This document shows, piece by piece, positions 26,905 through 34,571 of a stretch of DNA of 64,000 bases. The notes beneath the pieces were generated by a model. That model was given only the letters and a program-made list of their open reading frames with translations. It had not been told where the DNA came from and made no database searches. The position numbers and the translations under genes were made by a program. Within the stretch, counting starts at the first letter, position 1, and every line of letters begins with the position of its first letter. This DNA comes from Methylobacterium sp. PvR107 (GTDB lineage: Bacteria; Pseudomonadota; Alphaproteobacteria; Rhizobiales; Beijerinckiaceae): the NCBI RefSeq assembly GCF_017833295.1, contig NZ_JAFIBW010000001.1:1674001-1738000 (forward strand), written 5' to 3'.

Positions 26905-26939
26905 ATGTCCGACAGGTCGTTTCGACCTGCGTGTGTCGG
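26905..26939. promoter_or_regulatory. GntR-type operator core and hairpin before the GntR gene
   Basis: ATGTCCGACAG at 26905-26915 fits the GntR consensus NyGTM-N1-KACrN exactly. It overlaps a perfect 7-pair hairpin, CAGGTCG (26913-26919), loop TTT, CGACCTG (26923-26929), and CCGACA at 26909 is mirrored by TGTCGG at 26934. All lie in the 59 bases between the dehydrogenase stop and the GntR start, so they may serve autoregulation, partial termination, or both. Confidence 0.45.
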
Positions 26940-26945
26940 GGGACC

Positions 26946-27626
26946 ATGAACAAGATCGAACCCGGGATCGGTATCAGCCGCCGCTACCTTCACGACGAGG
27001 TCGCGGAGCGGATGCGCGAGCTCATCCGCTCCGGCGAGATGGAGCCGAAGGCGCGCATCAACGAGGGCGAGTTGACCGAACGCTTCGGGATCTCGCGCAC
27101 GCCGCTGCGGGAAGCGATCAAGATCCTGGCCACCGAAGGTCTGCTCGAACTCCTGCCCAATCGCGGTGCGCGCGTCGCCAGCATCTCGGACACCGAACTC
27201 GAGGAAATGATGGAGGTGATCGCCGGCCTCGAAGCAACGGCCGGGGATCTGGCCTGCCGGACGATCAGCGAGGCCGAGATCGACGCCATCGCCGATGATC
27301 ACGCCGCGATGGTGGCGGCCTGGAAGGCGGCCGACGAGGCCGGCTATTTCAGCCACAACCGCCGGATCCACGAAGCCATCATGGCGGCCAGCCACAACAC
27401 GATCCTGGCCAACATCTACGAGAGCCTGTCCGGCCGGATCCAGAGGTCGCGCTACAGCGCGCACCAGACGCCGGATCAATGGGCCCGGGCGGTGGCCGAG
27501 CATGAGCGGATGATCGCGCTCCTGCGCGCCCGTGACGGCGCAGCCTTGGCCACTCTGATGCGCGAGCATATCCGGGGGAAGAAATCCGTGATCGCAGCCA
27601 ATTACGGGGCGGTCGAGCCCGCCTGA
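26946..27626 (+). CDS. GntR-family regulator with FCD domain
   Basis: 226 residues. Winged helix near the N-terminus (about 14-80; LTERFGISRTPLREAIKILATEGLLELLPNRGARV) followed by the FCD domain (about 90-215), with histidines in SHNRRIHEAIMAASHN and EHERMIALLR that fit a metal/ligand site. Start ATG 26946. It is 59 bases after the FAD/Fe-S dehydrogenase gene and probably part of the same transcript, with a candidate operator directly upstream and another before the dehydrogenase. It likely senses the dehydrogenase substrate or product. Confidence 0.9.
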   Translation: MNKIEPGIGISRRYLHDEVAERMRELIRSGEMEPKARINEGELTERFGISRTPLREAIKILATEGLLELLPNRGARVASISDTELEEMMEVIAGLEATAGDLACRTISEAEIDAIADDHAAMVAAWKAADEAGYFSHNRRIHEAIMAASHNTILANIYESLSGRIQRSRYSAHQTPDQWARAVAEHERMIALLRARDGAALATLMREHIRGKKSVIAANYGAVEPA

Positions 27627-27642
27627 CCGGCCGCTCGCGACC

Positions 27643-28296
27643 CTACGCGGCGCTCGGTTCCCGCAGGCCTGCGACGAGGTCGGTGAAGCGATCACCCTGC
27701 ACGAGCACGTGGTTGCGCAGCACCTCCGAGGCGCGCGTCTCGTCGCCTGCGACGATTGCGGCCACGATCGCCTCGTGCTCCGCGAGCGATTGCGGCAGGC
27801 GCTGACGGACGCGCAGCTGCAGACGGCGATACGGTGCCAGCCGACGGTGCAGGGACAGGGCCTGATCCGCCAGGAAGGCGTTGTGGCTCGCCCGGTAAAC
27901 CACCGTGTGGAAGATGTAATTCTCGGCGTAGTAGGCCTCGGTGTCATCCGTCGCCAGGGCCGCTCGGCATCCGTCCAGGGCCGCGCCCAAGGCAGCGGCA
28001 TCCTCGGGGACGAGGCGCCGGGCTGCGAGCCGGCCGCAGGCGGCCTCGATCTCCGCCATGGTCTCGAACATAGCGAGCAGAAGATGCGGCTCGGGCGCAC
28101 TGACGATCGCCCCGCGCCTGGGCTTCGTCTGAATGAGGCCGGTCACCGCCAATTGCAGCAGCGCTTCGCGGATCGGCGTACGCGAAACGCCGAATCGGGC
28201 CGCCAGCTGGTTTTCGTCGAGCCGTGAGCCGAGCGCGAGCTCGCCGGAGACGATCTCATCCTCGATCCGCTGCCGCAGCCGCTGGGCGTGGCTCAT
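27643..28296 (-). CDS. GntR-family regulator with FCD domain, divergent from TRAP genes
   Basis: 217 residues. N-terminal winged helix (about 5-70: LAARFGVSRTPIREALLQLAVTGL, then KPRRGAIVSA) and FCD domain (about 80-205; LHRRLAPYRRLQLRVRQRLPQSLAEHEAIVAAI). ATG 28296 is used because GGAGG and a further GGGAGGAGAGG lie upstream; the frame continues to 28383 without protein-like sequence. It is divergent from the dctPQM TRAP genes and convergent with the previous GntR gene (16 bases between stops). It is the obvious candidate regulator of the TRAP importer. Confidence 0.9.
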   Translation of the reverse strand: MSHAQRLRQRIEDEIVSGELALGSRLDENQLAARFGVSRTPIREALLQLAVTGLIQTKPRRGAIVSAPEPHLLLAMFETMAEIEAACGRLAARRLVPEDAAALGAALDGCRAALATDDTEAYYAENYIFHTVVYRASHNAFLADQALSLHRRLAPYRRLQLRVRQRLPQSLAEHEAIVAAIVAGDETRASEVLRNHVLVQGDRFTDLVAGLREPSAA

Positions 28297-28367
28297 CCTC
28301 CGATCCTCTCCTCCCGGATCCGCTTGGCGAGGGCGGACGTCTTGTGCACGATGATTATGCGCAAGCA

Positions 28368-28404
28368 TTGACAAAATATACAAGGCCGTCCTTCATGCAT
28401 ACAA
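28368..28404. promoter_or_regulatory. Candidate promoter and GntR half-sites before dctP
   Basis: TTGACA at 28368-28373 is a perfect -35 hexamer pointing towards dctP, in an unusually AT-rich stretch, but no strong -10 sits at the right distance. Two copies of ATACAA (28378-28383 and 28399-28404) are 21 bases apart, two helical turns, and match the half-site of TTGTATACAA-type GntR operators. They lie in the 172 bases between the divergent GntR and dctP genes, so repression by the GntR protein is likely. Confidence 0.4.
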
Positions 28405-28468
28405 AGAGGCCACGCACTATTGCGTCGCACAATTGTTAGCCGCCTTGTTTGCGGTGCGGGAGAGCATC

Positions 28469-29491
28469 ATGACGCCCACTCGTCGATCCCTTGTCGCCGC
28501 CACTCTTGCGGCCCCGGTCGTCTTGAAGTTCGGTCTCGGCGCCGCTCAGGCCGCGACGACCCTGAAGCTGTCGCACCAGTTCCCGGGTGGCACCATCGAC
28601 GAGGGCGATTTCCGCGACCGCATGTGCCGGAAGTTCGCCAAGATGGTCGGTGAGCGCTCGAAGGGCGCGCTGGAGGTGCAGGTCTATCCCGGCTCCTCGC
28701 TGATGAAGACGAACGCGCAATTCGGCGCGATGCGGAAGGGCGCGCTCGACCTGTCGCTCTACCCGAGCCCCTATGCCGGCGGCGAGGTGCCGGAGCTCAA
28801 CATCGGCCTGATGCCGGCCCTGGTGACCTCCTACGCCCAGGCTGTGGCCTGGAAGGGCGCGCCGGTTGGCCGGAAGCTCGCCGAGATCCTCGACGCGAAG
28901 GGTATCATCCTGGTCTCGTGGGTCTGGCAATCCGGCGGCGTCGCCAGCCGCGAGCGGCCGCTCGTCTCCCCCGCCGACGCCCGGGGCCAGAAGGTCCGCG
29001 GCGGATCGCGCGAGATGGACATGATGATGAAGGAGGCCGGCGCCGCAACGCTGTCGATCCCGTCGAACGAATCCTACGCGGCGATGCAGACCGGCGCCTG
29101 CGATGCCGTGATCACCTCATCGACCAGCCTGATCTCGTTCCGCCTGGAAGAGCTGTCCAAGGCGCTGACGTCGGGCCGGGAGCGGTCCTACTGGTTCATG
29201 CTCGAACCGATCATGATGTCGAAGATCGTGTTCTCCGGGCTCCCGAAGGATCAGCAGGACCTGATCATGGCCGTGGGCGGCGAACTCGAGGCCTTCGGTC
29301 AGGCGGGCGCCAAGGAGGACGACACCCGGGTCGAGGAGATCTTCGCCAAGGCCGGAGCCAAGGTCTCGCAGCTCGACGAGAAGTCCCTCGGTCAGTGGCG
29401 CGATTTGGCGCGGAACACCGCCTGGAAGGACTATGCCGGCAAGAACGCGAGTTGCGCGGAGCTGCTGAAGCTCGCGGAGCAGGTCGCGTGA
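28469..29491 (+). CDS. dctP: TRAP transporter solute receptor, DctP family
   Basis: 340 residues. The signal peptide runs from ATG 28469 (TPTRRSLVAATLAAPVVLKFG, cleavage near AQA-AT); GGGAG lies 7 bases upstream, and a longer frame to 28433 lacks it. DctP fold strings are LKLSHQFPGGT, RMCRKFAKMVGERSKGALEVQVYPGSSL, KVRGGSREMD and YAAMQTGACDAVITSS. The RGGSRE segment is where the conserved carboxylate-binding arginine of DctP proteins lies. It delivers an organic acid to the DctQM membrane unit. It is first in the dctPQM operon. Confidence 0.93.
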   Translation: MTPTRRSLVAATLAAPVVLKFGLGAAQAATTLKLSHQFPGGTIDEGDFRDRMCRKFAKMVGERSKGALEVQVYPGSSLMKTNAQFGAMRKGALDLSLYPSPYAGGEVPELNIGLMPALVTSYAQAVAWKGAPVGRKLAEILDAKGIILVSWVWQSGGVASRERPLVSPADARGQKVRGGSREMDMMMKEAGAATLSIPSNESYAAMQTGACDAVITSSTSLISFRLEELSKALTSGRERSYWFMLEPIMMSKIVFSGLPKDQQDLIMAVGGELEAFGQAGAKEDDTRVEEIFAKAGAKVSQLDEKSLGQWRDLARNTAWKDYAGKNASCAELLKLAEQVA

Positions 29492-30180
29492 GCCACAGCT
29501 TCGACGCCGCCACGGCCGGACCGGAGGCGGGCGCTGCCGACGAGCCGCGCCTTCCCGGCCTGCTCGGCGCCCTCGACCGGGCGATGCGCCTCCTGAACCG
29601 GGTGATCCTGGCTCTGGGCGGCGTTTGCCTCGTAGCGGCCTGCCTGGTGCTGACGCACAGCGTCGTGGTCCGTTACCTGCTGAAGCAGCCGACGGAGTGG
29701 CAGGACGAGATGGCGGTGTTCCTGATCGTGGGGGCCACCTTCCTCTCCGCGGCGGGCGTCCAGGCCAAGCGTGGCCATGTCGCCATCGAGGCTGTCACCG
29801 GCCTGCTGCCGCCGGCCGCCAACCGGGTGCGGTTGCTGCTGGCCGACGTCGTCAGCCTCGCCTTCTGCCTGTTCTTCGCCTGGAAGAGCTGGTCGCTCGA
29901 CCACGAGGCCTGGGTCGACGGCCAGATCTCGCAATCGACCTGGGGGCCGCCGCTCTGGATCCCCTACACGCTGATGTCCGCCGGCATGAGCCTGCTCTGC
30001 CTGCAATTCGCGCTGCAGATCGCCGAGGGGCTGGTCTACGGCCCGCGGGCGGCCGGCTGGGCCAAGCCCAAGATCGGCCTCGGCGCCGACCTGAACACCG
30101 ATATGCACGACGCCCCTGAAATCGAGCCCCGGGGTCCGAGCCCGCTGGGCCAGACGATGACCGCGAAGGGCAAGCGATGA
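29488..30180 (+). CDS. dctQ: TRAP transporter small membrane subunit, DctQ family
   Basis: 230 residues with four predicted helices (VILALGGVCLVAACLVLTHSVVVRYL; AVFLIVGATFLSAAGVQ; VRLLLADVVSLAFCLFFAW; PYTLMSAGMSLLCLQFALQI). The conserved WQDEMAVFLIVGATFLSAA and RGHVAIE are hallmarks of DctQ. A GTG start at 29488 overlaps the dctP stop and its own stop overlaps the dctM start, giving translational coupling along the operon. A hydrophilic C-terminal tail of about 45 residues is longer than in many DctQ proteins. Confidence 0.9.
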   Translation: MSHSFDAATAGPEAGAADEPRLPGLLGALDRAMRLLNRVILALGGVCLVAACLVLTHSVVVRYLLKQPTEWQDEMAVFLIVGATFLSAAGVQAKRGHVAIEAVTGLLPPAANRVRLLLADVVSLAFCLFFAWKSWSLDHEAWVDGQISQSTWGPPLWIPYTLMSAGMSLLCLQFALQIAEGLVYGPRAAGWAKPKIGLGADLNTDMHDAPEIEPRGPSPLGQTMTAKGKR

Positions 30181-31529
30181 GCACGGCCGCGATCGGCTTC
30201 CTGTACGCGGGTGCCACCCTCGGGGCGATGCTGTCCGGCATCCCCATTGCGTTCGCGCTGGGCTTCGTCGCCCTGGCCTTCATGGTCGCCTTCATGCCGG
30301 CCGCCTCCCTCGATACGGTGGCGCAGAACGTCTACGAGGAGATGGCCTCGATCACCCTGCTGTCGATCCCGCTCTTCATCCTGAAGGGCGCGGCGATCGG
30401 GCGGTCCCGGGCGGGCCAGGACCTCTACTCGGCCATGCACGCCTGGATGCACCGGATCCCGGGTGGGCTCGGCATCGCCAACGTCTTCGCCTGCGCGCTG
30501 TTCGCCGCCATGGCGGGCTCGAGCCCGGCCACCTGCTCGGCGATCGGCTCGGCCGGCATTCCGGAGATGCGCAAGCGCGGCTACTCGCCGGGTTTCGCGG
30601 CGGGGATCATCGCAGCCGGAGGAACCCTCGGGATCCTGCTGCCGCCATCCATCACGATGATCCTGTACGCGGTCGCAGCCGAGCAATCGCTGGGGCGCCT
30701 GTTCCTGGCCGGGATCGGCCCGGGGCTGCTGCTCGTCGGGCTGTTCGCCGCTTGGTCGATGATCCGCTTCCGGTCGGAATACGCGACCGCGAAGGCGGCG
30801 CTGGAGCGCGGCGGTCCGGCCTCGCCGATCCTGATGGACGATCAGTACACGATGGCGCAGCGCTTCTCGACGCTGCCGCGGGTGCTGCCCTTCGTGGTGT
30901 TGCTCACCGGCGTGATGGTGGCGCTCTACGGTGGCTACGCGACGCCGTCGGAGACGGCCGGCCTCGGCGGCCTCCTGGCGCTCGCGCTGATCGCCGCGAT
31001 CTACGGCGTCTGGCGCTTCCGGGACGTCACACCGATCCTGACCGCGACGCTGCGGGAATCGACCATGCTGATGCTCATCATCGGCATGTCGCTGCTTTAC
31101 GCCTACGTGATGAGCTACCTGCACATCTCGCAATCGGCGGCGGCGGCGATCGTCGCGATGCAGCTCTCGCCCTGGCTTCTGCTGGTGACGATCCTGGCCC
31201 TGGTGATCGTGCTGGGTTTCTTCCTGCCGCCGGTCTCGATCATCCTGATGACCGCGCCGATCATCCTGCCACCGCTCAAGGCGGCAGGCTTCGACCTCGT
31301 CTGGTTCGGCGTGGTGATGACCATCACCATGGAGATGGGCCTGATCCACCCGCCGGTGGGTCTCAACATCTTCGTCATCAAGAACATCGCCCCCGACATC
31401 CCGCTCTCCGACATCATCTGGGGCACCCTGCCCTTCGTGCTGCTGATGGCGGTCGCGATCCTGATCCTGTGCCTCGTGCCGGGCATCGCCCTGTGGCTGC
31501 CGGATCTGCTTCTGGCATCGACGCGGTAG
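30177..31529 (+). CDS. dctM: TRAP transporter large membrane subunit, DctM family
   Basis: 450 residues, about twelve helices. Diagnostic DctM strings include ASITLLSIPLFILKGAAIG, FAAMAGSSPATCSAIGSAGIPEMRKRGYSPGFAAGIIAAGGTLGILLPPS and GLIHPPVGLNIFVIKN. It is the ion-coupled channel subunit that imports the DctP ligand with sodium. The ATG overlaps the dctQ stop. A very strong hairpin follows 3 bases after the stop, ending the operon. Confidence 0.94.
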   Translation: MSTAAIGFLYAGATLGAMLSGIPIAFALGFVALAFMVAFMPAASLDTVAQNVYEEMASITLLSIPLFILKGAAIGRSRAGQDLYSAMHAWMHRIPGGLGIANVFACALFAAMAGSSPATCSAIGSAGIPEMRKRGYSPGFAAGIIAAGGTLGILLPPSITMILYAVAAEQSLGRLFLAGIGPGLLLVGLFAAWSMIRFRSEYATAKAALERGGPASPILMDDQYTMAQRFSTLPRVLPFVVLLTGVMVALYGGYATPSETAGLGGLLALALIAAIYGVWRFRDVTPILTATLRESTMLMLIIGMSLLYAYVMSYLHISQSAAAAIVAMQLSPWLLLVTILALVIVLGFFLPPVSIILMTAPIILPPLKAAGFDLVWFGVVMTITMEMGLIHPPVGLNIFVIKNIAPDIPLSDIIWGTLPFVLLMAVAILILCLVPGIALWLPDLLLASTR

Positions 31530-31532
31530 GCG

Positions 31533-31575
31533 GCGGCACAGCCGGCGATGCCGGTCGCGTCGCCGGCTGTGCCGC
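31533..31575 (+). terminator. Strong hairpin terminator after dctM
   Basis: A perfect 16-pair stem (31533-31548 with 31560-31575) with an 11-base loop starts 3 bases after the dctM stop and is followed by GTTAT. The T run is weak, but the long perfect stem and the position make it the best terminator candidate in the window. Confidence 0.75.
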
Positions 31576-31589
31576 GTTATCATCGGGGC

Positions 31590-31853
31590 ATGACCGACCT
31601 CCGAACGATCCAGATACTCCACGCGGCCAACGTCATCGCCGAGGACGAGATCGACGCGAGCGTCGAGGCGTTTCTGCATGGTGCGGTGGCCGAGCCCTAC
31701 CGGTTCCGGAGCGGCCACCGGCTGAACCTCATCAAGGCGGTGCGCAGCCACCCCGGGGCGCAGGAATTCGTCGGGCGCGCGAATGTCGGCACGTCGCTGA
31801 AGCGCCCCTTCGTCCGGGCGGCGATCCTGCAGGCACGGCCCATGAAGGATTGA
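31590..31853 (+). CDS. Small hypothetical protein
   Basis: 87 residues from ATG 31590, with GGGG just upstream; the same frame opens at 31548 inside the dctM terminator hairpin, so the shorter start is preferred. I do not recognise the family. The protein is soluble, with acidic N-terminal (AEDEIDASVEAF) and basic middle and C-terminal parts (FRSGHRLNLIKAVRSH, LKRPFVRAAI), and no membrane segment. It begins only 14 bases after the hairpin and is followed by about 180 bases without a gene. Real gene status rests on codon pattern only. Confidence 0.55.
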   Translation: MTDLRTIQILHAANVIAEDEIDASVEAFLHGAVAEPYRFRSGHRLNLIKAVRSHPGAQEFVGRANVGTSLKRPFVRAAILQARPMKD

Positions 31854-32030
31854 GCGGGCATCCGGTCGCCGCAACCTGCCCGTTCATCATCGGCGCCTCG
31901 AGGGTGGCGTCGGCATGGCCGCCCCACGACGACTCACTTATTCGCTCGATGCGATTACGCCGCTCCGCGACAAAATTCGGCTAACCGCGCCCCCTTCGGG
32001 GGCATGACCGCCGCTGCACGAGAGACACCG

Positions 32031-32498
32031 ATGAGCCTCGATTCCGTCCGGGCGTTCTTCGCCGAGAAGGCGCCGGATATCGCAGTCCTCGAACTCGAGA
32101 CCCGCACCGCGACGGTCACGGAAGCCGCGGCCGCCCACGGCGTCGCCCCGGCGCAGATCGCCAAGACGCTCTCGATTCGGCTCGGCGATCACGTCATCCT
32201 GGTCGTCACCCGCGGCGATGTCCGGCTTGACAATAAGAAGGCCAAGGCGGTGTTCGGCGGCAAGGTCCGGATGCTGGATCTCGCCGAGATCGAGGCGGCC
32301 ACCGGCCACCCGGTCGGCGGGGTCTGCCCGTTCGGGTTGCTGGCGCCGCTGCCGGTCTATTGCGACGTGACGCTTCAAGTCTTCGACGAGGTCGTCCCGG
32401 CTGCCGGGAGCACGCACAGCGCCGTGCGGATCGCGCCGAGCCGGATGGCCGCCCTGACCGGGGCGACCTGGGTCGACGTCTGTCAGGAACCGGCCTGA
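32031..32498 (+). CDS. YbaK/EbsC family aminoacyl-tRNA deacylase
   Basis: 155 residues. The YbaK/ProX-type editing domain fold covers the whole chain: AQIAKTLSIRLGDHVILVVTRGDVRLDNKKAKAVFG, then TGHPVGGVCPFGLL. The Lys of KTLSI and the GHPVGGVCP loop are the conserved active-site parts that remove a wrong amino acid, often Cys or Ala, from tRNA-Pro. ATG 32031 fits homolog starts (MSLDSVRAFF); ATG 32004 is an alternative with GGGGG upstream. It converges with the crotonase gene with 10 bases between stops. Confidence 0.9.
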   Translation: MSLDSVRAFFAEKAPDIAVLELETRTATVTEAAAAHGVAPAQIAKTLSIRLGDHVILVVTRGDVRLDNKKAKAVFGGKVRMLDLAEIEAATGHPVGGVCPFGLLAPLPVYCDVTLQVFDEVVPAAGSTHSAVRIAPSRMAALTGATWVDVCQEPA

Positions 32499-32508
32499 GC
32501 GCGCCGCG

Positions 32509-33321
32509 TCAGCGCCCGCTCCACTCCGGCGTCCGCTTGCCCAGGAACGCTTCCATACCTTCGCGGAAATCCTGGCTCATGTAGCACATGAGGATCAGAT
32601 CATCGCCGGGATGCGACTGGCCCTCGGCCGGAGCCTCCTCCTCCGCGAGCCGTCGCAGGCCCTCCTTGGTCGCCTGCATGGTCAGCGGCGCGTGACCGGC
32701 GAGGAGCCGGGCCAAAGCATCGACCCGCTCGGTCAGGGCCAGGCGATCCGCCACGACTTCGCTGACGAGGCCGATGGACAAGGCCTCCTCGGCCCCCACC
32801 AGGCGGGCGGTGAAGATGATATCCTTGACCCGCGCCGGGCCGATCAGGCCGGAGAGCCGCTTCAGATTGCCCTGGCTCAGGCAGTTTCCCAGCGTCCGGG
32901 CGATGGGGAAGCCGAAGCGTGCGTCCTGCGTCGCAACCCGCAGATCGCAGGCCGCCGCGATCGCAGCGCCGCCGCCCGTGCAGGCGCCGGCGATCGCCGC
33001 GATGGTCGGGACCCGCAGCCGCTCCAGGGTGCCGAGCACCCGGTCCATGAAGCGCTCGTAGCCGAGGGCATCCTCGGCCGTGTTGAAGTTGCGGAACTGG
33101 GCGATGTCCGTGCCGGCCGCGAAAGCCTTGTCGCCGGCCCCGGTGATGATCAGCGCCTTGACCGCGGGGTTCTCGGCGATCGCCTCGCAGCAGGTGATCA
33201 GGCCCTGGTACATCGCGAAGGTCATCGCGTTGCGGGCCTGGGGCCGGTTGAGGACGATCCGGGCGATGCCGGCCTCGTCGGTGGTGAACAGGAGCTCGTC
33301 GGTGGCGGGCTGGGCACTCAT
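32509..33321 (-). CDS. Enoyl-CoA hydratase/isomerase (crotonase) family protein
   Basis: 270 residues of the crotonase fold: ARIVLNRPQARNAM, AFAAGTDIAQF (oxyanion segment) and GACTGGGAAIAAACDLRVA. At the position of the two catalytic glutamates of classic enoyl-CoA hydratase it has Ile (GFPIARTLG) and Asp (VKDIIF), so the reaction may be isomerisation, hydrolysis or another crotonase chemistry. ATG 33321 is preceded by GGAG 8 bases away; ATG 33348, overlapping the CoA-transferase stop, is an alternative. Last gene of the MFS-CoA transferase-crotonase operon. Confidence 0.9.
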   Translation of the reverse strand: MSAQPATDELLFTTDEAGIARIVLNRPQARNAMTFAMYQGLITCCEAIAENPAVKALIITGAGDKAFAAGTDIAQFRNFNTAEDALGYERFMDRVLGTLERLRVPTIAAIAGACTGGGAAIAAACDLRVATQDARFGFPIARTLGNCLSQGNLKRLSGLIGPARVKDIIFTARLVGAEEALSIGLVSEVVADRLALTERVDALARLLAGHAPLTMQATKEGLRRLAEEEAPAEGQSHPGDDLILMCYMSQDFREGMEAFLGKRTPEWSGR

Positions 33322-33344
33322 CGCAGCGTCTCCGGATGGCAGGC

Positions 33345-34565
33345 TCATGCCAAGGTCTCGCGGACCACGCCCCGTGCGATCAGACCGTCGATCTCGGCGG
33401 CCGTATAGCCGGCCTCCGCCAGGATCGCGCGGGAATGCTCGCCGAGCAACGGTGCGGGCCCGTGCACGCGGCCGGGCGTGTCCGAGAACTTGACCGGCAG
33501 GCCGAGCGTCTTCATCGGCCCGACCCTCGGATGTTCGACCTCCACCACCATCTCGCGGGCGAGCGTCTGCGGATCCCGGTGCATGGCGTTGACGTCGAGC
33601 ACCGGCCCGGCCGGCACGCCGCCGGCCTCCAGACGGGCGAGCCACTCGGCCGAGGTCTGCGCGCGGAAGATCGGTGCCAGGGTGGCGGCGAGCGCGTACC
33701 GGTTCGCCATCCGGTCGCGGTTATGGGCGAAGCGCTGATCCTCGGCGAGGGTCTCCGCCCCGATCACGGTCAGGAGTCGCAGCCAGTTGGTCTGGTTGGC
33801 CGCCCCGATGGTGATCCAGCCATCGGCCGTCTCGAACGCCTCATAGGGGGCGTTCAACGGGTGCGCCGATCCCATCGGTCCGGGCGCGACACCGGTCGCC
33901 ATGGCGATGGCCGACTGCCAGTAGGTGTGGGTGATCCCGGCCTCGAACAGCGACGTGTCGACGGCCTGGCCCCTGCCGGTCCTGAGCCGATTGCTGTAGG
34001 CCGCCAGAACGCCCATGGCCGCCAGAATTCCGGCGGTGATGTCGGTCACGGGCGGTCCGCACTTCATCGGCGGCCGTCCGGGCCCCTCCCCGGTGACCGA
34101 CATGAGCCCGCTCATGCCCTGCGCGACGAGATCGAATCCGGCGCGGTCGGCGTACGGCCCGGTGCGGCCGAAACCCGAGAGCGAGCAGTAAACGAGTTCG
34201 GGAAACGCCTCGCGCAACGTGTCGTAGCCGATCCCGAGGCGCTCCATGGTGCCGCCGCGGTAATTCTCGATCAGGACGTCGGCCCCCTTGAGCAGGCGGC
34301 GGAGGGCCGCCACGCCGTCCGGGTCCTTCAGGTCTAGGCTGATGCCGCGCTTGCCGCGGTTCATCATCATGTAGGCCGCGCTCTCACCGTCGAGCGCGGG
34401 CGGGACCGTGCGACGGGTGTCGTCGCCGTCCAACTTCTCGACCTTGATGACCTCCGCGCCCATGTCGGCGAGCATCAGCCCGCAGACCGGCCCGGCCATG
34501 ATATGCGCGAGCTCGATGACCCGCACGCCGACGAGCGGACCGGACCGTTCCGCGGTTCCCACCAT
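33345..34565 (-). CDS. Class III CoA-transferase (CaiB/BaiF family)
   Basis: 406 residues. CaiB/BaiF family strings: VIELAHIMAGPVCGLMLADMGAEVIKVEK, RGKRGISLDLKD, IENYRGGTMERLGIGYDTLRE. The catalytic aspartate is in AGFDLVAQGMSG. It moves CoA between an acyl-CoA donor and a carboxylic acid, forming mixed anhydride and thioester intermediates. It lies 6 bases after the MFS gene and overlaps or abuts the crotonase gene, so the operon probably imports an acid, activates it to a CoA ester and starts its breakdown. The acid is unknown. Confidence 0.92.
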   Translation of the reverse strand: MVGTAERSGPLVGVRVIELAHIMAGPVCGLMLADMGAEVIKVEKLDGDDTRRTVPPALDGESAAYMMMNRGKRGISLDLKDPDGVAALRRLLKGADVLIENYRGGTMERLGIGYDTLREAFPELVYCSLSGFGRTGPYADRAGFDLVAQGMSGLMSVTGEGPGRPPMKCGPPVTDITAGILAAMGVLAAYSNRLRTGRGQAVDTSLFEAGITHTYWQSAIAMATGVAPGPMGSAHPLNAPYEAFETADGWITIGAANQTNWLRLLTVIGAETLAEDQRFAHNRDRMANRYALAATLAPIFRAQTSAEWLARLEAGGVPAGPVLDVNAMHRDPQTLAREMVVEVEHPRVGPMKTLGLPVKFSDTPGRVHGPAPLLGEHSRAILAEAGYTAAEIDGLIARGVVRETLA

Positions 34566-34571
34566 CGACCC

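Noticed and set aside
24240..26945. Upstream extension of the 26946 GntR gene through the dehydrogenase in another frame
   Set aside because: The GntR domain starts at 26946; the preceding 900 codons are an Arg-rich shadow of the dehydrogenase.
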